64,000 bases of DNA from Streptomyces sp. NRRL F-5135 (GTDB lineage: Bacteria > Actinomycetota > Actinomycetes > Streptomycetales > Streptomycetaceae). Below the pieces are notes generated by a model, which made no database searches, was not told the DNA's origin, and worked only from the letters and a program-made list of their open reading frames with translations. The stretch covers positions 1-64,000 of the forward strand of contig NZ_JOHR01000016.1 in the NCBI RefSeq assembly GCF_000719775.1. The letters are read 5' to 3'. The first letter of the stretch is position 1. Each line of letters starts with the position of its first letter. Positions 1 to 9,067 of the stretch are shown here, one piece after another. The position numbers and the translations under genes are program-made.

Positions 1-97
1 AGGCCCCTTCCGCTCCTGCGTCGCCTCCCTCCTCCGCCTTGCCGGACTTGCCCCTCGCCCCGCTCCTTCCTCCACCCCACCCATCCGCGCGACCTCT

Positions 98-103
98 TAG
101 GCT
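98..103 (+). promoter_or_regulatory. -10 element of a likely leaderless coaE transcript
   Basis: TAGGCT fits the actinobacterial -10 pattern TAnnnT and ends 6 nt before the coaE ATG, so transcription would begin at or next to the start codon. No good -35 and no Shine-Dalgarno sequence are visible; the preceding 90 bases are a pyrimidine-rich stretch. Confidence 0.45.
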
Positions 104-109
104 GAGCGC

Positions 110-730
110 ATGCTGAGGTTGGGACTCACGGGCGGAATCGGAGCGGGCAAGAGCGAGGTCTCGCGACTGCTGGCCGGTTACGGTGCGGTGTTGATCGACT
201 CCGACCGTATCGCGCGCGAGGTGGTGGAGCCCGGTACGCCGGGACTGGAAGCCGTGGTGGCCGAGTTCGGCACCGATGTCCTCACCCCGGACGGCCGCCT
301 CGACCGGCCCAGGCTGGGCGGCATCGTCTTCGGGGACCAGGACCGGCTGCACGCGCTGAACGCGATCGTGCACCCCCTGGTCCGGGCGCGCTCGGCCGAG
401 CTGGAGGCGGCGGCGGGACCCGACGCCGTCGTGGTGCACGATGTGCCCCTGCTGGTGGAGAACGGCATGGCGGGGCTGTACGACCTGGTGGTGGTCGTGG
501 ACGCGACGCCCGCGACCCAGCTGGACCGGCTCGTGAGGCTGCGCGGCATGGACGAGTCCGAGGCGCGCAAGCGGCTGGCGGCCCAGGCCACCCGCGAGGA
601 GCGGCGCGCCGTCGCCGATGTCGTCATCGACAACGACGGCCCGCTGGAGCGGCTGGAACCGCAGGTCAGGGCCGTCTGGCGGGAGGCGTCGGCACGGGTG
701 GCGGCCGACCGCCACGCCGAGCGCGACTGA
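110..730 (+). CDS. coaE: Dephospho-CoA kinase
   Basis: Phosphorylates the 3'-hydroxyl of dephospho-CoA with ATP, the last step of coenzyme A synthesis in the cytoplasm. The 206-residue protein opens with the family P-loop [13 protein letters not shown] (about residues 5-17), followed by DSD (about 31-33) and the HPL and HDVPLLVE segments typical of CoaE. Length is normal for the single-domain enzyme. There is no Shine-Dalgarno sequence, but a -10-like TAGGCT lies 6 nt upstream, so the mRNA is probably leaderless. It is followed after about 100 nt by a TPR gene on the same strand. Confidence 0.96.
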   Translation: MLRLGLTGGIGAGKSEVSRLLAGYGAVLIDSDRIAREVVEPGTPGLEAVVAEFGTDVLTPDGRLDRPRLGGIVFGDQDRLHALNAIVHPLVRARSAELEAAAGPDAVVVHDVPLLVENGMAGLYDLVVVVDATPATQLDRLVRLRGMDESEARKRLAAQATREERRAVADVVIDNDGPLERLEPQVRAVWREASARVAADRHAERD

Positions 731-831
731 CCACCGGTGCACCGGCCCCGCCGGGCCGTCGGCTGTCGTACGTGTGGAACAGCACTGCCGTACGGTGCGT
801 TGAACGCGCGGACCGAGGGAAGGATGCGACC

Positions 832-1209
832 GTGCCCGAGAGCCCGGAGACCCACGTCATCGACTATCGCGCGGCGGAGCAGCTGCTGGCCGCGCGGGAT
901 CCGCGCGGGGCCGTGAAACTGCTCGACTCGGTGATCGCGGCCCACCCGGAGAACACGGCTGCCCGCCTGCTGCGCGCTCGCGCGTTCTTCGCGTCGGCGC
1001 AACTGAGACCCGCCGAGCTGGAGTTCGAGCTGGTGCTGGAGCGCGAGCCGGACAACGCGTTCGCGCATTTCGCCCTCGCCCGTACTTTCGAGCGTTCCGG
1101 CCGCCCGGAGCAGGCCCAACGGCATTTCCGCCTGGCCGCCGCCCTCGATCCCAAACCCGAGTATCTGAAGGCGGCGCGCTTCGACTCGGACGCGAACGGT
1201 GAAGGATGA
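832..1209 (+). CDS. Tetratricopeptide repeat protein
   Basis: Small cytoplasmic protein of 125 residues built of helical TPR units: positions about 12-110 hold three repeats with the usual small and aromatic positions (for example NTAARLLRARAFF, NAFAHFALARTFERSGR). TPR proteins bind other proteins; the partner is unknown. I chose the GTG at 832 because GAGGGAAGGA lies 7-8 nt before it; an upstream in-frame ATG at 772 has no ribosome binding site. It lies just downstream of coaE and converges with the next gene. No catalytic motif is visible. Confidence 0.85.
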   Translation: MPESPETHVIDYRAAEQLLAARDPRGAVKLLDSVIAAHPENTAARLLRARAFFASAQLRPAELEFELVLEREPDNAFAHFALARTFERSGRPEQAQRHFRLAAALDPKPEYLKAARFDSDANGEG

Positions 1210-1271
1210 CGGAGGGCGCGCGGACGGCGAGCGGAGCGGGCGCGCCGGTTCCGTAGGGACATCCGGCGGGC

Positions 1272-1664
1272 CTACGCGCGCCGGCCCGGCCGTCGCCCCG
1301 CGCGTCCGCCACGATCCGCGCGCTCGCCGCGGTCCGGATCCGGTGTTCGGTCCAGGCCGTGCCCGCCGTCCGGGCCCGGTCCGGTGTGCCCGCCGGGGCG
1401 GGGGCCGTCGCCCTCGTCGGGCTCGTACGGCGGAATGTCGCGTCCCGGCTGGTAGTGCGGCCCCTGGCGGATGTGGCGCACCACCATGACCATGTCCGTG
1501 GCCACGATCAGGAAGAGCACCCCGCAGGCGACCGCCCAGCCCGTCCGGCCGGCGAAGGAGAAGGCGGCCGTACCGAGTCCCGTCCAGATCAGGCCCCATA
1601 CACTCAGCCAGAACCGCATACGCAGCGGACTGCGCGCGGTGACCGGCTCACTTCCGGTGCGCAT
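1272..1664 (-). CDS. Small membrane protein, DUF6343-like
   Basis: A 130-residue protein with two adjacent membrane segments (about residues 15-35 and 38-58), then VVRHIRQGPHYQPGRDIPPYEP and a proline/glycine/arginine-rich disordered tail. I recognise the pattern from Streptomyces proteins annotated DUF6343; no function is known. The ATG at 1664 was chosen because GGGAGGT lies about 10 nt before it. The in-frame GTG at 1682 lies upstream of that site. The gene converges with the TPR gene and diverges from the PPK2 gene. Confidence 0.75.
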   Translation of the reverse strand: MRTGSEPVTARSPLRMRFWLSVWGLIWTGLGTAAFSFAGRTGWAVACGVLFLIVATDMVMVVRHIRQGPHYQPGRDIPPYEPDEGDGPRPGGHTGPGPDGGHGLDRTPDPDRGERADRGGRAGRRPGRRA

Positions 1665-1894
1665 GGCTCTCGCACCTCCCACTGGTGGGTGTACCCGCGA
1701 ACGCGGTCGCTGACCCGGCCGCGCGGTCCCCGCTCTCCGGCGTCGGGCTCGGGCCGGGTCCCGGCCGGAGCCCGAGGGTCAGGCGAATGGGGCCGATGCG
1801 GTTGACTGTCCGCTTGGCGCGCCGGAACGTGGCTGCTACACCCGGACGTGACGGCATGACGCTCGCCGTGAGCGGTGGAAAGGGCTGGTCGGCG

Positions 1895-2842
1895 ATGGCG
1901 GACAGGCAGGTGGAACGCATCGCGGAGCTCATCCGTCCGCTGCGGGTGGATCCCGGTTCGAAGGTAGTGATCGACAAGGACTTCGATCCGCGTTACGTCG
2001 CCGGTCTGAAGAAGAGCGCGGGTGTCGAACTGTTGCGCACGGGTGTGTCGCTGCTTGCCGACTACCAGTCCCGGCTCGCCGCCCAGGGCACCCATGGGGT
2101 GTTGTTCTGCGTTCAGGCGCTGGACGCGGGTGGCAAGGACGGCACGATCCGGCATGTCATGAGCGGGGTGAATCCGCAGGGTGTGCGGGTCAGCAGCTTC
2201 AAGGTGCCCTCCGTCGAGGAACTGGACCACGACTACCTGTGGCGCTACGCCCGCGGGCTGCCCGCGCGCGGCGAGATCGCCATCTTCAACCGGTCGCACT
2301 ACGAGGAGGTCCTGGTCGTCCGGGTCCACCCGGAGGTCCTCGCCCGGCAGAAGCTGCCGGGCCGGCCGCGCGGGACGAAACTCTGGGCCCGCCGCTACCG
2401 CGAGATCAACCATTGGGAGCGATACCTCACCCACAACGGGTTCAAGGTCGTGAAGATCTTGCTGAACATCTCCAAGGAGGAGCAGCGCGCCCGGTTCCTC
2501 AAGCGGATCGACCGGCCGGAGAAGAACTGGAAGTTCTCCGCGGCCGACACCCGGGAGCGACGGCGGTGGGACGACTACCAGCGGGCCTTCTCCGAGATGC
2601 TGTCGGCCACGAGTACCGACTGGGCGCCCTGGTACGTCGTGCCGGCGGACCGGAAGTGGTTCGCACGGATCTGCGCGGCGGCGGTGCTGGTCGACGCCCT
2701 GTCGGACATCGATCCCCAGTACCCGACGGTGGACGACCAGGCCGCCCGCGACCTCCTCGCCGCCAGGCGTGAACTGGAGGCGGAGGGGACCGAGCCCGCG
2801 CCGCCCGCCCCGCACACCGCCGCTCGGCGGCCGAAGACGTAG
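1895..2842 (+). CDS. ppk2: Polyphosphate kinase 2 family protein
   Basis: A PPK2-family nucleotide phosphotransferase, predicted to move phosphate between polyphosphate and (d)NDPs or NMPs in the cytoplasm. The 315-residue product has the Walker A loop DAGGKDGT (residues 77-84), the FNRSHYE motif (131-137) and the basic lid region with RPRGTKLWARRYREIN. Length fits a one-domain PPK2. The start is uncertain: ATG 1895 follows GGTGGAAAGGG, while in-frame starts at 1856 and 1868 would add 9-13 residues. The substrate class (ADP, GDP or AMP) cannot be read from the sequence. Confidence 0.88.
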   Translation: MADRQVERIAELIRPLRVDPGSKVVIDKDFDPRYVAGLKKSAGVELLRTGVSLLADYQSRLAAQGTHGVLFCVQALDAGGKDGTIRHVMSGVNPQGVRVSSFKVPSVEELDHDYLWRYARGLPARGEIAIFNRSHYEEVLVVRVHPEVLARQKLPGRPRGTKLWARRYREINHWERYLTHNGFKVVKILLNISKEEQRARFLKRIDRPEKNWKFSAADTRERRRWDDYQRAFSEMLSATSTDWAPWYVVPADRKWFARICAAAVLVDALSDIDPQYPTVDDQAARDLLAARRELEAEGTEPAPPAPHTAARRPKT

Positions 2843-2987
2843 CGGCAGCACGGCCCGCCCGGGGCCGCGCGGGACCGGGCCGCCCGCGCCGGGCCCCGCC
2901 TCCCCGCCCGGTCCGGTCCGGGAGCTTGCCTGCTCCTGGCGCGTCGGTCCGCGGGAACCGGGGTCCGGAGCCGCGCGTTACGGGGGC

Positions 2988-3683
2988 ATGAGCCGACTCA
3001 TGCGCGAGGGACACCGGGGCACCGGACCCGGTGCCATCACCCCGGACGGCTGTGCCGTCGACCTCTACTCCCGGCTGTCCGTCGGCCGCGAGCCGGATGT
3101 CGTCGAGGCGGCCGTGCCCGCCGGGGCGTCCCTGCTCGAACTGGGCAGCGGGGCGGGCCGGGTGACTCACCCGTTGATCGAACGGGGCTTCCGGGTGACG
3201 GCCGTGGACGAGTCGGCGGAGATGCTGGAGCGCGTGAAGGGCGCCGTCCGTACGGTCCGGAGCCCTATCGAATCACTGTCCCTGGGGGAGACGTTCGACG
3301 TCGTCATGCTCGCCTCCTTCCTGGTGCACGTCGGCGACACATCGGTGCGTAACGGTCTGTTGCGCGCCTGCCGTGAGCATGTCTCCGACGACGGGTGCGT
3401 GCTGATCCAGCGCGAGGGCCTGGACTGGCACAGCGATGTGCCCAGGGAGCGGGTGGACGAGGGAGCCGGCTGCACCATCCGGATCGTCTCCGCCGAGCCG
3501 GCGGGTGACGGGGTGGACTCCCTGCTGTGCGAGTACGTCTTCCCGGACGCGCGCTGGACCCAGACGTTCCTGTCCCGGCCGCTGAGCGAGGAGGAGTTCG
3601 AGGGCTGTCTCGGCGAGGCGGGCCTGGTGGTCGACACGTATCTCACCGACGACGGGACATGGGTACGGGCGCTGCCCAGGTAG
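2988..3683 (+). CDS. Class I SAM-dependent methyltransferase
   Basis: A 231-residue Rossmann-fold methyltransferase. Motif I LLELGSGAGRVTHPL (about residues 45-60) and the acidic VDES strand end bind S-adenosylmethionine; FDVVMLASFLVHV corresponds to motif IV. The substrate is unknown. Start choice is soft: ATG 2988 has only weak ribosome-binding features, and ATG 3000 is also possible. The codons upstream in the same frame are low-complexity and not family-like. A hairpin with a T run lies downstream. Confidence 0.8.
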   Translation: MSRLMREGHRGTGPGAITPDGCAVDLYSRLSVGREPDVVEAAVPAGASLLELGSGAGRVTHPLIERGFRVTAVDESAEMLERVKGAVRTVRSPIESLSLGETFDVVMLASFLVHVGDTSVRNGLLRACREHVSDDGCVLIQREGLDWHSDVPRERVDEGAGCTIRIVSAEPAGDGVDSLLCEYVFPDARWTQTFLSRPLSEEEFEGCLGEAGLVVDTYLTDDGTWVRALPR

Positions 3684-3710
3684 CCGCGCCGGGACGGGGC
3701 CGCCGGCCGT

Positions 3711-3754
3711 GCGGTCCGCTCCCGCCGCGACCGGACCGCGGGGTGGAGGCTTTT
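3711..3754 (+). terminator. Probable rho-independent terminator
   Basis: GCGGTCCG (3711-3718) pairs with CGGACCGC (3732-3739), followed by a short spacer and TTTT at 3751-3754. It lies between two convergent genes, so it can end the methyltransferase transcript and perhaps act in both directions. Confidence 0.45.
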
Positions 3755-3756
3755 CC

Positions 3757-4152
3757 TCAGTGCACGATGGTGTAGCTGCGCCACGGCCCCGATCCGGGCG
3801 CGATCGTGTCGGACTGCATGGTGGCGATGTACGCGTTCTGCTCGCCGGTGCAGTCGGGCGTCAGGTACATGATCATGTCGAGCAGGGTGCGGTTCGCGAC
3901 CGTGTGGGCTCCGGTGGACCCGATGCTGTGGCAGCCCGTGACCAGCGGATTGGACACCGTGACCCGGTTGCGCTGCTCCGTCTCGTAGGTGACGGTGCCC
4001 ACCGCGGTCCGGCCGAGTCCCGAGCAGCCGGCGACGGTGAGGACGAGACAGGCCGTCGCGACGACGAGGCGGAGCCGCTGATGGCCGGCCCGGGACCGGT
4101 GCTCGGCCCGGGGCGAACGGCCGGCCCCCGGCGGGTGATCGGTCACGGGCAT
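3757..4152 (-). CDS. Putative lipoprotein of unknown function
   Basis: A 131-residue exported protein. After a charged N-terminus, a hydrophobic segment LRLVVATACLVLTVAGC ends in a lipobox (VAGC), so the mature protein should be lipid-anchored outside the membrane. The mature part carries Cys pairs (GCHSIG and PDCTG) that may form a disulfide. ATG 4152 was picked because GGAGG lies 7 nt upstream; the longer frame is arginine/proline-rich noise. I do not recognise the family. Confidence 0.72.
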   Translation of the reverse strand: MPVTDHPPGAGRSPRAEHRSRAGHQRLRLVVATACLVLTVAGCSGLGRTAVGTVTYETEQRNRVTVSNPLVTGCHSIGSTGAHTVANRTLLDMIMYLTPDCTGEQNAYIATMQSDTIAPGSGPWRSYTIVH

Positions 4153-4524
4153 GGGCGGTCCTCCGTCTGTACGCGGTGTGCGCGGGCCGGTGGTACGGGG
4201 GCCGGCCGGGCGGCGCGGAGGGCGTCGGCGGCGCGGTCCGGGGCGGCCGGTGATGTCACACTGCCGGATCGGCCGCACGGCGGCACCAGATGCGCGGCCG
4301 GCCGGGGGTAACGAGCGCCGGTGACCCCCCCCGCGGGCGGCACCCCGCGGAACCCGGGGCCGGCACCCGTACCGACTCGCCGTCGCCCCCGTCGCCCCCG
4401 CCGCCCGCCGTCGTCGGCCGTGCCGGCGGCGTCGTACGACCGCGTCCCGTTTCTCGACCAGCGGGTCAAACAGGGCATACCGTGGTGATTAGCACTACCT
4501 CGGTCCGGCGTCAGGGGGCCCATC
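4153..4524. other. Gene-free region between lipoprotein and slipin genes
   Basis: A 372-base divergent intergenic region, extremely GC-rich in its first 280 bases. It should carry promoters for both genes. The less GC-rich stretch just before the slipin gene (about 4465-4500) is the likely promoter area, but I see no clear -35/-10 pair. I see no coding potential. Confidence 0.5.
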
Positions 4525-5610
4525 ATGGTCGAGGAACTGATCGTGGCCGTCATCGCGGCCGTGTGCGCGTGCGGGGTCTACGCCATGGCGGCGGCCCGGG
4601 TCGTCAAGCAGTACGAGCGAGGCGTCGTCCTGCGTCTCGGGCGCCTGCGCAGGAACATTCGAGGCCCCGGGTTCACGATGATCGTTCCGTTCGTGGACCG
4701 GTTGCACAAGGTCAATATGCAGATCGTGACGATGCCGGTGCCCGCCCAGGACGGCATCACCCGGGACAACGTCACCGTGCGCGTGGACGCCGTGATCTAT
4801 TTCAAGGTCGTGGACGCGGCGGACGCGGTGATCCGGGTGGAGGACTACCGGTTCGCGGTCTCCCAGATGGCACAGACGTCGCTTCGTTCGATCATCGGAA
4901 AGAGTGACCTCGATGATCTGCTGTCGAACCGGGAGAAACTGAACCAGGGCCTGGAGCTGATGATCGACAGTCCGTCGATCGGCTGGGGTGTGCAGATCGA
5001 CCGGGTCGAGATCAAGGACGTGTCGCTGCCGGAGACGATGAAGCGGTCGATGGCGCGGCAGGCGGAGGCCGACCGGGAGCGCCGCGCGCGGGTGATCAAC
5101 GCGGACGCCGAGCTCCAGGCGTCGAAGAAGCTCGCGGAGGCGGCGGCACAGATGGCCGACCAGCCGGCCGCGCTCCAGCTGCGGCTGCTCCAGACCGTGG
5201 TCGCCGTGGCGGCGGAGAAGAACTCCACGCTCGTCCTGCCCTTCCCCGTCGAACTGCTCCGGTTCCTCGAACGTGCCACTCCGACCGAGGCCGCCGAGGC
5301 GGCGCGGAACGTGTCGGCGGCCGTGGAGTCCGGCGCGGCCGTCGAGAAGCCGGCGGACCGTTCGGAAGCGGTGGGCGCGGGCACCGACGGAGGGCCTTCG
5401 GAGCCGCCGGACGGAGCCGGCCCGCCGCAAACCGCCGGGCCGTTGGACGACGCGGCCGGGCTGCCGGGCACGGCCGGGCTGCCCGACGTGCTGGGCGTCC
5501 CGACGACTCCGGGCACCTCGACCGCTCCGGTTACCCCGACGGCTCCAGGCCCTTCGCACGCTTCGGAGGAGGAGACGCCCGCGGGGCAGACGCCGCTCAC
5601 GACCCCGTGA
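4525..5610 (+). CDS. Slipin family protein (SPFH/stomatin)
   Basis: A membrane-anchored scaffold protein of the stomatin group that oligomerises on the cytoplasmic face of membranes. Residues 3-25 form one hydrophobic segment; the SPFH domain follows (about 26-235), with VLRLGRLRR, GPGFTMIVPFVDR and the coiled-coil-like AEADRERRARVINADAELQ. Slipins are often paired with an NfeD membrane protein, but none is adjacent here. The last 100 residues are a Pro/Thr/Gly-rich disordered tail of unknown role. The start ATG follows GGGGG closely. Confidence 0.9.
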   Translation: MVEELIVAVIAAVCACGVYAMAAARVVKQYERGVVLRLGRLRRNIRGPGFTMIVPFVDRLHKVNMQIVTMPVPAQDGITRDNVTVRVDAVIYFKVVDAADAVIRVEDYRFAVSQMAQTSLRSIIGKSDLDDLLSNREKLNQGLELMIDSPSIGWGVQIDRVEIKDVSLPETMKRSMARQAEADRERRARVINADAELQASKKLAEAAAQMADQPAALQLRLLQTVVAVAAEKNSTLVLPFPVELLRFLERATPTEAAEAARNVSAAVESGAAVEKPADRSEAVGAGTDGGPSEPPDGAGPPQTAGPLDDAAGLPGTAGLPDVLGVPTTPGTSTAPVTPTAPGPSHASEEETPAGQTPLTTP

Positions 5611-5645
5611 CGGCGCCACGGGAGGCATCCCGCCTCCACGCGCCT

Positions 5646-5680
5646 CCGCCCCGGCCACTGCGGCCGGGGCGGCGGCTTTT
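5646..5680 (+). terminator. Rho-independent terminator after slipin gene
   Basis: CCGCCCCGGCC (5646-5656) and GGCCGGGGCGG (5662-5672) form a perfect 11-bp stem with a 5-nt loop, followed by TTTT at 5677-5680. Confidence 0.75.
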
Positions 5681-5794
5681 CGGCCCGCGAACCCGCCCCG
5701 AGCTGCGTGAATGCCGCGCGCGGACCGAGTGTCAGACCCCCCGCCTAGACTCGCAGAGGTAATCGGATCCCGATGTGGGAGGGAGTCTGTGGGC

Positions 5795-8700
5795 ATGCCG
5801 CGATTCGTGCATACCCCCGCACGTCGGGCCGGGCGTGTCCGCGCGGCCGAGCACGCCGCGCCGGCTCTTCCGCCCGCGTCGGGGCCTCTTCAGGTGCCCC
5901 CCTCCGAATCCTCCGTCACCGCCCCCTCCGCCCTCGTGCCGACGCCTGTGTCGGCGTCCGAGGCCGCGCGGGTGTTCGTGCCGGACGCGCTCGTGCGCTG
6001 CGCCGCCGTGTTCCTGCCCGCCGGGCTGCCGCGCGAGGGCCGGGTGGCGTTCTGGTCGCCCGAGGGCGAGCTGCCGCCGCCGGCGGACCCGCGGGAGCGA
6101 GGGGCAGCGACGGGAGGCCGGACGGGTTCGCACGGCGCGGCCGACGGACCCGGTGCCGCGCGGCCGGTCGCCACGGGGCCCGAGCGGGACGAGGTGACGG
6201 TCGTACGGCTCCAGGAGGGCGTGGCCCGCGCGTGCGCCGTTCCGGCGGTGGTGCTGCCCGTGGCCGACGCCCTGCCCCTGCTGGTGCGCGCCCGCCGGGA
6301 CGGCGCCGCGCATCCGGCCACGGCCTGCTGGGGAGCCGCCGCGTCGCACGCGCTGCATCTGCTCGCGCGCGGCAGACTGCTCCCGGGGCTCACCGCGTCC
6401 GACCATGACGCCTGGCGGGCGGGACCGCTCGACGCCGACGACATCGCGCAGCTCAGGGCCATCGCCGCGGCGATGCCACCGGAGGCACACGCGGTGCCGC
6501 TCACCGGGCCGACGCCGCCGCCGCTCCCGGAGCCGTCCCCCGATTCCCTCTCCGCCGAGGACCGGCGGCTCCGCCTGCCCGACCCCGAAGCACTGGTGCG
6601 CGCGTTCCTCGACGCCGTGGCCGACTCCCTCCCGCGCACCCCGGCCGCCGCGTTCGCGGCGGGGGCGCCGTTCGCGGCGCGGGCCCCGCAGCGACTTCCG
6701 GGCGCCAGGACCTGGGCGGCGGAGGCGGCGGCCGGGATGGACGCGGGAGTACGGGTGTCGCTGCGTCTCGACCTCTCCGCCTACGACGCCTTCGACTCCG
6801 CCGCCGCGGCGGCGGCGCGTGAGCCCGCTCAGGCCCGGGGGGCCAGGGCGGCGGACGGGGCGGAGGAAGCCGACGCGACCGAGGGGGCCTACGTGACGTC
6901 GGGCCTGCCAGGACGCGGCGGCCCGGACGACGGTGGAGCTCCGCGGCGCGCCGGGACCGCCCTCGTCCAGATCCACAGCCTGGCCGACCCCACCCTTGTC
7001 GTCGACGCGGCCGGGCTCTGGGCGGGACACGGCGACGACGGCTTCGGTCCCAGGGCCAGGATCGACGCGATGCTCGCCCTCCGCCGCGCGGCCCGCGTCT
7101 GGGCGCCCCTCACCCGGCTGCTGGAACGGGACGTCCCCGACGCCCTGCCGCTCGCCGAGGACGAGCTGTACGACCTGCTGGGCCCGGGAGCGGCCCGCCT
7201 CGCCGACGCGGGGGTCGCCGTGCACTGGCCCAGGGAGCTGGCCCGTACGCTCAGCGCCACCGCGGTCGTCCGCCCCGCGCCCGGCACGGCGACGGACGGC
7301 ACCTTCTTCTTCGACACCGACGAACTGCTCAGGTTCGACTGGCAACTGGCCCTCGACGGGGATCCGCTCACCGAACGGGAGATGGACGCGCTCGCCGAGT
7401 CGCACCGGCCGATCGTGCGCCTGCGCGACCAGTGGGTGGTGGTCGACCCCGCGCTCGTCCGCAAGGCACGCCGACGCGAGTTGGGGCTGCTGGAGCCGGT
7501 CGACGCGCTGGCGGTCGCCCTGACCGGCAGCACGGAGGTCGACGGCGAGACGGTTCAGGCCGTCCCGGCCGGCGCGCTGGCGGCGCTGCGCGACCGGCTG
7601 GTCGCCGGCCCGGCCGCGGTCCCGCAGCCACCGGCGCTGGCCGCCACCCTGCGGGACTACCAGCTGAAGGGGCTCGCGTGGCTGGACCTGATGACCTCGC
7701 TCGGTCTCGGCGGCTGTCTCGCGGACGACATGGGCCTCGGCAAGACCGTCACGGTCATCGCGCTCCACCTGCACCGCGCGAGCCCGGCACCGACCCTCGT
7801 CGTCTGCCCCGCCTCCCTCCTCGGCAACTGGCAGCGGGAGATCGCCCGCTTCGCGCCGGGCGTTCCCGCGCACCGCTTCCACGGCACCGGACGAACCCTG
7901 GAGGGAGTGACGGACGGTTTCGTCCTCACCACGTACGGGACGATGCGCTCCAGCGCCGACACCCTGGCCGCGCAGACCTGGGGCATGGTCGTCGCCGACG
8001 AGGCACAGCACGTGAAGAACCCGTTCTCGTCCACCGCCAAGGCGCTCCGCACCATCCCGGCACCCGCCAGGGTCGCGCTCACCGGGACCCCCGTCGAGAA
8101 CAACCTGTCCGAGCTGTGGGCGCTGCTCGACTGGACGACCCCCGGCCTGCTCGGCCCGCTCAAGGCCTTCCGCTCCCGTCACGCCCGCATCGTCGAGAAC
8201 GTGGAGAACGCGAAGCACGCCGGCGTCAGGGACGCGGACAACGAGCACGCGGTGGAGCGGCTGTCCCGGCTGGTCCGGCCGTTCCTGCTGCGCAGGCGGA
8301 AGTCCGATCCGGGCATCGTGCCCGAGCTGCCGCCCAAGACCGAGAGCGACCACCCGGTCGCGCTCACCCGGGAGCAGGCGTCGCTCTACGAGGCCGTCGT
8401 CCGCGAGACGATGGCCGCCATCGAGGCGGCGGAGGGCATCGCCCGCCGCGGCCTCGTCATGAAGCTGCTCACTTCCCTCAAACAGATCTGCAACCACCCC
8501 GCGCAGTATCTGAAGGAGGACAGGACCCGGCTGGCCGGCCGCTCCGGAAAACTGTCCCTGCTCGAGGAGTTGCTCGACACGATCCTCGCCGAGGACGGGT
8601 CCGTCCTGATCTTCACCCAGTACGTGTCGATGGCCCGCCTGCTCTCCGCCCATCTCGCGGCCCGCGCGATCCCGTCGCAGCTCCTGCACGGGGGCACTCC

Positions 8701-9067
8701 CGTCGCGGACCGCGAGCGCATGGTGGACAGGTTCCAGTCCGGCGAGGTCCCGGTCTTCGTCCTCTCGCTGAAAGCGGCGGGCACCGGCCTCAATCTGACC
8801 AGGGCCGGTCATGTCGTCCACTTCGACCGCTGGTGGAACCCGGCGGTGGAGGAGCAGGCCACCGACCGCGCCTACCGCATCGGGCAGACCCAGCCGGTGC
8901 AGGTCCACCGGCTGATCGCGGAGGGCACGGTCGAGGACAGGATCGCCGAGATGCTCCGGTCCAAGCGGGCGCTGGCCGACGCCGTCCTCGGCTCGGGCGA
9001 GGCCGCCCTGACCGAGCTGACCGACCGGGAGCTGGCGGACCTGGTCTCCCTGCGGAGGCTGTCATGA
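5795..9067 (+). CDS. SNF2-family DEAD/DEAH box helicase
   Basis: A 1090-residue Swi2/Snf2 ATPase expected to translocate on double-stranded DNA or remodel protein-DNA complexes. The N-terminal half resembles the bacterial SNF2 helicase-associated region. The motor follows: motif I DDMGLGKT (about 644-651), DEAQ box (about 735), LTGTPVENNLSELW, then the C-terminal RecA lobe with FTQYVSM, LLHGGTP, SLKAAGTGLNLT and DRAYRIGQ. ATG 5795 has GGAGGGAG 9 nt upstream. Its stop overlaps the ATG of the SWIM-finger gene, so the two are co-translated and probably work together. Confidence 0.93.
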   Translation: MPRFVHTPARRAGRVRAAEHAAPALPPASGPLQVPPSESSVTAPSALVPTPVSASEAARVFVPDALVRCAAVFLPAGLPREGRVAFWSPEGELPPPADPRERGAATGGRTGSHGAADGPGAARPVATGPERDEVTVVRLQEGVARACAVPAVVLPVADALPLLVRARRDGAAHPATACWGAAASHALHLLARGRLLPGLTASDHDAWRAGPLDADDIAQLRAIAAAMPPEAHAVPLTGPTPPPLPEPSPDSLSAEDRRLRLPDPEALVRAFLDAVADSLPRTPAAAFAAGAPFAARAPQRLPGARTWAAEAAAGMDAGVRVSLRLDLSAYDAFDSAAAAAAREPAQARGARAADGAEEADATEGAYVTSGLPGRGGPDDGGAPRRAGTALVQIHSLADPTLVVDAAGLWAGHGDDGFGPRARIDAMLALRRAARVWAPLTRLLERDVPDALPLAEDELYDLLGPGAARLADAGVAVHWPRELARTLSATAVVRPAPGTATDGTFFFDTDELLRFDWQLALDGDPLTEREMDALAESHRPIVRLRDQWVVVDPALVRKARRRELGLLEPVDALAVALTGSTEVDGETVQAVPAGALAALRDRLVAGPAAVPQPPALAATLRDYQLKGLAWLDLMTSLGLGGCLADDMGLGKTVTVIALHLHRASPAPTLVVCPASLLGNWQREIARFAPGVPAHRFHGTGRTLEGVTDGFVLTTYGTMRSSADTLAAQTWGMVVADEAQHVKNPFSSTAKALRTIPAPARVALTGTPVENNLSELWALLDWTTPGLLGPLKAFRSRHARIVENVENAKHAGVRDADNEHAVERLSRLVRPFLLRRRKSDPGIVPELPPKTESDHPVALTREQASLYEAVVRETMAAIEAAEGIARRGLVMKLLTSLKQICNHPAQYLKEDRTRLAGRSGKLSLLEELLDTILAEDGSVLIFTQYVSMARLLSAHLAARAIPSQLLHGGTPVADRERMVDRFQSGEVPVFVLSLKAAGTGLNLTRAGHVVHFDRWWNPAVEEQATDRAYRIGQTQPVQVHRLIAEGTVEDRIAEMLRSKRALADAVLGSGEAALTELTDRELADLVSLRRLS

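Noticed and set aside
5732..8908. 1058-codon open frame on the minus strand
   Set aside because: It is antisense to the SNF2 helicase, whose motifs are complete; the antisense frame stays open because of high GC at third positions and shows no recognisable domains.
7432..9063. Long upstream extension of the SWIM-finger reading frame
   Set aside because: The frame is open through the helicase gene, but the translated part is a shadow; the ATG at 9064 overlapping the helicase stop is the natural start.
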